Shown here: in pieces, positions 29,017 to 32,010 of the stretch
Layout of the letters: the number at the start of each line of letters is the position of its first letter
Position numbering within the stretch: the stretch's first letter is position 1
Assembly (NCBI GenBank): GCA_022865365.1
Contig: JALHSW010000632.1
Coordinates: 1-32,010 of the forward strand
From: Acidimicrobiia bacterium
GTDB lineage: Bacteria; Actinomycetota; Acidimicrobiia; IMCC26256; PALSA-555
Direction of reading: 5' to 3'
Length of the DNA stretch: 32,010 nucleotides
The notes under the pieces: generated by a model
Told to the model about the DNA's origin: nothing
Databases searched by the model: none
The model's input: the letters and a program-made list of their open reading frames with translations, nothing else
Program-made: the position numbers and the translations under genes

Positions 29017-29244
29017 ATGCAGGGCGTCGTGCGAACCTTCGATCCGCGGACCGGAGAAGGCGTCGTGATGAGCGACGCGGATCGAGCCGAGCACGTGCTC
29101 GCGACGACCGCCCTCGAGGGTTCGCTGTTCCGGGCCCTGCGCCAGGGCCAGCGCGTGAACTTCGAGCTCGACCCGGATGGTCGCGCCACCCGGATCCGCA
29201 TCGGCTCCGAGCGCGACATGGGCCTCCCGACCGCCGAGGTCTAG
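29017..29244 (+). CDS. Divergent cold-shock-domain-like protein
   Basis: The 75-residue protein looks like a cold-shock beta-barrel: MQGVVRTFDPRTGEGVVMSD aligns with the GxVKWFNxxKGFGFI start, EGSLFRALRQGQRVNFELDP aligns with LxEGQxVxFEV, and GRATRIRIG ends the barrel. However, the aromatic residues of the RNP1 and RNP2 motifs that stack on nucleic acid are missing (TGEGVVM for KGFGFI, EHVLATTAL for VFVHFSAI). It may therefore bind nucleic acid poorly, or something else. It lies 11 bp after rpmB and is probably co-transcribed; the short spacing leaves GGCGGCC as a weak ribosome site. It ends facing the GlsB-type gene. Confidence 0.7.
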   Translation: MQGVVRTFDPRTGEGVVMSDADRAEHVLATTALEGSLFRALRQGQRVNFELDPDGRATRIRIGSERDMGLPTAEV

Positions 29245-29266
29245 ACGAGCAGGTTTGAGGGACCGG

Positions 29267-29281
29267 GCACGGGAGCCGTGC
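29267..29281. terminator. Hairpin between convergent genes
   Basis: GCACGG-GAG-CCGTGC is a perfect 6-bp stem with a 3-nt loop. It lies in the 49-bp gap between the cold-shock-like gene (plus, stop 29244) and the GlsB-type gene (minus, stop 29294). It could end transcription from both sides. No T run is present, as is usual in GC-rich actinobacteria. Confidence 0.45.
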
Positions 29282-29293
29282 TGGGCGAGCGCC

Positions 29294-29548
29294 TCAGTCG
29301 CGCCGGCTCGTGATCAGACCCCACACGAAGAGCAGGATCGTCGCACCGACGAACGCGACGAGCATCGAGCGGATGCTGAAATCATTGATGCCCTCGTCGC
29401 CCGCTGCGGTGAAGATGGCCCCGCCGAGGAGCCCGCCGAGGATGCCGACGAAGACCGTCCCCAGGCATCCGGGGCGGTCCTGACCCGTCACGAGCTTCGC
29501 GAGCACACCGGCAACGAACCCGACGACGATCCACGAGAGCCAGCTCAT
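29294..29548 (-). CDS. GlsB/YeaQ/YmgE family membrane protein
   Basis: An 84-residue protein with three hydrophobic helices: MSWLSWIVVGFVAGVLAKLV, GCLGTVFVGILGGLLGGAIF (a Gly-zipper helix) and SMLVAFVGATILLFVWGLI. This is the transglycosylase-associated or GlsB/YeaQ/YmgE family, often stress-induced, with unknown exact role. The G-(Q)-DRPGCLG loop after helix 1 is the family hallmark (GxxxPGGxxxT). ATG 29548 gives the family length; the open frame further upstream covers the pckG promoter region and is not protein-like. Monocistronic. Confidence 0.88.
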   Translation of the reverse strand: MSWLSWIVVGFVAGVLAKLVTGQDRPGCLGTVFVGILGGLLGGAIFTAAGDEGINDFSIRSMLVAFVGATILLFVWGLITSRRD

Positions 29549-29643
29549 CGCACCACCGTACCGGCCCGGTCGCGGGCCAGATCGCGGTGCCGGATCCAGG
29601 TCGGTCAAGGTGGTGTGGCCCCGGGCTGTCGGGGTGGACGCGC

Positions 29644-29736
29644 TTCGACCCTCACTCGGGGCCGTCGGTACACTCAGCGCCACCTTTCGCGGCTCTGTGC
29701 AGCGCCGCACCGGCGGACCAGGCGGAGGAGCTCCTC
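29644..29736 (+). promoter_or_regulatory. pckG promoter and palindromic ribosome site
   Basis: TTCGAC (29644-29649) and TACACT (29669-29674) are candidate -35 and -10 boxes 19 bp apart; TACACT is a good actinobacterial -10. The ribosome site GGAGGAG (29724-29730) is part of a perfect 12-nt palindrome, GAGGAGCTCCTC (29725-29736), that touches the GTG start. A four-pair hairpin could form there and partly hide the site. Confidence 0.4.
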
Positions 29737-31545
29737 GTGTCGCTCGTGACCGACGCACCGACCACGCACACCAGACTCCTCGCCTGGGTCGACGACATGG
29801 TCGAGCTGTGCGAGCCGAACGCGGTCCACTGGCTCGACGGGTCCGACGCCGAGTACGAGCTGCTCTGCAAGCAGCTCGTCGACGCCGGCACCTTCACCGA
29901 GCTCAGCCCGGAGAAGCGCCCCGGTTCGTACTGGGCGACCACCGACCCGAGCGACGTCGCCCGCGTCGAGGACCGCACCTACATCTGCTCGGAACGCGAA
30001 GAGGACGCCGGGCCCACGAACAACTGGATGGCACCGGCCGAGATGCGGGCGAAGATGCACGGCCTCTTCGCCGGCTCCATGCGGGGCCGCACGATGTACG
30101 TGATCCCCTATTCGATGGGTCCCCTGGGCTCCCCGCTCTCCTACATCGGCGTGGAGCTCACTGACTCGCCGTACGTCGCGGTCAGCATGCGGGTGATGAC
30201 CCGCGCGGGCCGCGCCGCGCTCGACGTGCTCGGCACCGACGGCGAGTTCGTCCCCTGCGTGCACTCGATCGGCGCGCCGCTCGCACCAGGCGTTGCCGAC
30301 TCGGTGTGGCCCTGCAACCCGGACGAGAAGTGGATCGTGCACTTCCCCGAGACACGCGAGATCTGGTCCTACGGATCTGGCTACGGCGGCAATGCACTGC
30401 TGGGCAAGAAGTGCTTCGCGCTGCGGATCGCTTCGGTGATCGCGCGCGACGAGGGCTGGCTGGCCGAGCACATGCTCATCCTGAAGCTCACCTCGCCCAA
30501 GGGCCGCACCTTCTACGTCGGTGCTGCGTTCCCCTCGGCGTGTGGCAAGACCAACCTCGCCATGCTGATCCCCACGGTCCCGGGGTGGAAGGCCGAGTGC
30601 GTCGGCGACGACATCTCGTGGATGAAGCTCGGCGACGACGGGCGCCTCTACGCGATCAACCCCGAGAACGGCTTCTTCGGGGTTGCACCGGGTACAAACC
30701 TGGAGACGAACCCGAACGCGATGCACACGGTCGAGCGCAACACTGTGTTCACGAACACGGCGCTCACCGACGACGGCGACGTCTGGTGGGAAGGCATCGA
30801 CGGGGAACCGCCCGCCCACCTCAACGACTGGAAGCGCCGCGACTGGACGCCCGAGTCCGACGAGCCCGCCGCGCACCCGAACTCGCGCTTCTGCGTCCCG
30901 CTCAGCCAGTGCCCCATCCTCGCTCCCGAGTCCGAAGCGGCGACGGGCGTGCCGATCTCGGCGTTCCTCTTCGGCGGACGCCGCGCCACGACGGTCCCGC
31001 TCGTGTACGAGTCGCGCGACTGGAACCACGGCGTGTTCATCGCCGCCACGATGGGATCGGAGAAGACGGCTGCCGCGTTCGGCGCGCTGGGCGAGCTACG
31101 GCGCGACCCGTTCGCGATGCTCCCCTTCTGCGGCTACCACATGGGTGACTACTTCGCGCACTGGCTGTCGATGCCCGAGCGCACCGACGAGTCGAAGCTC
31201 CCGAGGATCTTCGGGGTCAACTGGTTCCGCAAGGACGCCGGCGGCGAGTTCCTCTGGCCGGGATACGGCGAGAACTCCCGGGTGCTCGATTGGATCTGCC
31301 GCCGCCTCGACGGCGAGGCCGATGGCGTCGAGACGGCGATCGGCACGGTGCCGCGCCCTGGGGACCTGAATCTCGACGGACTCGACGAGCACGACCAGGC
31401 CAACGCCGCCGCGGCGCTCCGCGTCGATCCCGAGGAATGGAAGCGCGAGCTACCCACGACGCACGAGCACTTCGAGACCTTCGGCGACAAGCTGCCGCCG
31501 GCGCTCCGCGAGGAGCTCGGCGCGCTCGAAGACCGCCTCGGCTAG
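29737..31545 (+). CDS. pckG: Phosphoenolpyruvate carboxykinase (GTP)
   Basis: A 602-residue GTP-dependent PEPCK, which interconverts oxaloacetate and PEP in gluconeogenesis. GTG 29737 is chosen for its GGAGGAG 6 nt upstream and for the usual family length (about 600-610); GTG 29746 would have poor spacing. The R-loop and N-lobe contain TYICSEREEDAGPTNNWMAP and the catalytic GSGYGGNALLGKKC. The P-loop is FPSACGKTN (265-273), followed by ECVGDDISWMK with the metal-binding Asp pair and INPENGFFGVAPGT. GVPISAFLFGGRRATTVPLV and the late NWFRKDAGGEFLWPGYGEN, typical of the GTP form, complete it. The following gene is 67 bp downstream. Confidence 0.97.
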   Translation: MSLVTDAPTTHTRLLAWVDDMVELCEPNAVHWLDGSDAEYELLCKQLVDAGTFTELSPEKRPGSYWATTDPSDVARVEDRTYICSEREEDAGPTNNWMAPAEMRAKMHGLFAGSMRGRTMYVIPYSMGPLGSPLSYIGVELTDSPYVAVSMRVMTRAGRAALDVLGTDGEFVPCVHSIGAPLAPGVADSVWPCNPDEKWIVHFPETREIWSYGSGYGGNALLGKKCFALRIASVIARDEGWLAEHMLILKLTSPKGRTFYVGAAFPSACGKTNLAMLIPTVPGWKAECVGDDISWMKLGDDGRLYAINPENGFFGVAPGTNLETNPNAMHTVERNTVFTNTALTDDGDVWWEGIDGEPPAHLNDWKRRDWTPESDEPAAHPNSRFCVPLSQCPILAPESEAATGVPISAFLFGGRRATTVPLVYESRDWNHGVFIAATMGSEKTAAAFGALGELRRDPFAMLPFCGYHMGDYFAHWLSMPERTDESKLPRIFGVNWFRKDAGGEFLWPGYGENSRVLDWICRRLDGEADGVETAIGTVPRPGDLNLDGLDEHDQANAAAALRVDPEEWKRELPTTHEHFETFGDKLPPALREELGALEDRLG

Positions 31546-31612
31546 CGGAGCTCGTCCAGGACGCCTCCACGATCCGCCGCTACGCTCCGCGCAGCAGACA
31601 AGGAGGTACGCC

Positions 31613-31849
31613 ATGGCCATCAGCGCCTACGTGCTCATCCAGACCGAGGTCGGCAAGGCCGCACTGGTCACCGGCTCGGTACGGGCGATCAAGGGCGTCA
31701 TCGCCGCCGACGACGTCACGGGTCCGTACGACGTCATCGTGCGCATCGAAGCACCGACCCTCGACGACCTCGGCAAGCTGGTCGTCTCACAGATCCAGTC
31801 GGTCGAGGGCATCACACGCACCTTCACCTGCCCCGTCGTGAACCTCTAG
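31613..31849 (+). CDS. Stand-alone Lrp/AsnC ligand-binding (RAM) domain protein
   Basis: The 78-residue protein is only the effector-binding domain of Lrp/AsnC regulators, with no DNA-binding part: SAYVLIQTEVGKAALVTGSV, VIAADDVTGPYDVIVRIEAP, then LGKLVVSQIQSVEGITRTFT. The G-x-Y-D turn and the late I-x-x-(I/V)-x-G-(I/V)-x-R-T are family hallmarks. Small stand-alone RAM proteins assemble into rings and can bind amino acids, but their role is mostly unknown. It has an ideal AAGGAGGT site (31600-31607) 5 nt before ATG, so it is probably well translated. It follows pckG and is convergent with ddl. Confidence 0.88.
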   Translation: MAISAYVLIQTEVGKAALVTGSVRAIKGVIAADDVTGPYDVIVRIEAPTLDDLGKLVVSQIQSVEGITRTFTCPVVNL

Positions 31850-31873
31850 ATCCCGACCACACAGGTTGGGCGC

Positions 31874-32010
31874 TCACTCAGCACGCTGGCGGCCGGCTCG
31901 TCTGGCGCGGCGATCCTGGCGCTCGAGCGCCAGCTCGATCAGCCGGTCGAGGAGCTCTGGATAGGTCACGCCCGACGCCTCCCACAGACGCGGGTACATC
32001 GAGATCGGCG
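31874..32010 (-). CDS. ddl: D-alanine--D-alanine ligase, C-terminal end, cut by window end
   Basis: Reading the minus strand into a TGA at 31874-31876, the last 45 codons encode PISMYPRLWEASGVTYPELL, then DRLIELALERQDRR and a basic tail. The string SMYPxLWEASGxxYxELxDRLIxLALER is the almost invariant end of Ddl ligases, which make the D-Ala-D-Ala dipeptide for peptidoglycan. The ATP-grasp and catalytic parts are outside the window. Ddl commonly lies near the recG-rpmB block in actinobacteria, which fits. Confidence 0.88.
   Translation of the reverse strand, partial: PISMYPRLWEASGVTYPELLDRLIELALERQDRRARRAGRQRAE

Noticed and set aside
29674..31029. A 451-codon minus-strand frame opposite pckG
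   Set aside because: Mirror of the pckG frame, with His/Arg-rich pseudo-protein and no family signal.
1..32010. tRNA, rRNA, SRP RNA, CRISPR array or insertion sequence
   Set aside because: I saw no cloverleaf, regularly spaced repeats, transposase motif or flanking inverted repeats. The ffh gene made me look for the 4.5S RNA, but no such fold stood out.

Overview
The window is a GC-rich chromosomal segment from a member of the Actinomycetota. The evidence is the gene content: a WhiG/FliA-type sigma factor, a DUF2469 protein, a DivIVA-like protein resembling mycobacterial SepIVA, a GTP-dependent PEP carboxykinase and zinc-type ribosomal proteins. GTG and TTG starts and 1-22 nt gene overlaps are frequent. 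The divergent details (7Fe-type ferredoxin, acpP between plsX and rnc, no lepB or rnhB beside rplS) suggest a deep lineage such as Acidimicrobiia rather than Streptomyces or Mycobacterium, but this placement is inference.

Layout. 1-2204 (minus): the start of a secreted M23 peptidase, a whiG-type sigma factor and a XerC/D recombinase. 2205-2539 has no intact gene but holds what may be the ends of a decayed VapBC toxin-antitoxin pair. 2540-4092: a cupin and an SRPBCC protein read away from a divergent TetR regulator, with a small inverted repeat in the 29-bp gap. 4372-7458 (plus): comM, dprA and an unusual ferredoxin. 7463-7817 (minus): a frameshifted, internally deleted AAA-type kinase pseudogene. 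7824-9037: a crotonase-family enzyme divergent from a 37-residue membrane peptide and a small zinc-ribbon protein.

9042-28674 (minus) is one nearly unbroken housekeeping block. In transcription order it reads fakA-like, recG, rsmD, coaD, SepIVA-like, DUF177, rpmF, plsX, acpP, rnc, mutM, acyP, smc, mscS-like, ftsY, ffh, rpsP, khpA-like, rimM, trmD, rplS, DUF2469, yraN. It joins translation (L32, S16, L19, tRNA and rRNA methylation, 16S maturation), protein targeting (Ffh, FtsY), chromosome organisation (SMC), DNA repair (MutM, RecG), and phospholipid, acyl-carrier and CoA metabolism (PlsX, ACP, CoaD, FakA-like).

28817-31849: rpmB and a degenerate cold-shock-like protein (plus), a GlsB/YeaQ-type membrane protein (minus), then pckG and a stand-alone Lrp/AsnC ligand-binding domain (plus). 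The window ends in the 3' end of a D-Ala-D-Ala ligase (minus).

Most of the window is ordinary core genome, and I did not find a convincing new multi-gene system. The observations most worth following are a Tyr in place of the near-invariant G3 Asp of Ffh, an SMC with much shortened arms, a ferredoxin with a long inter-cluster insertion and altered Cys spacing, a KH protein with a duplicated acidic N-terminal extension, and two gene relics.
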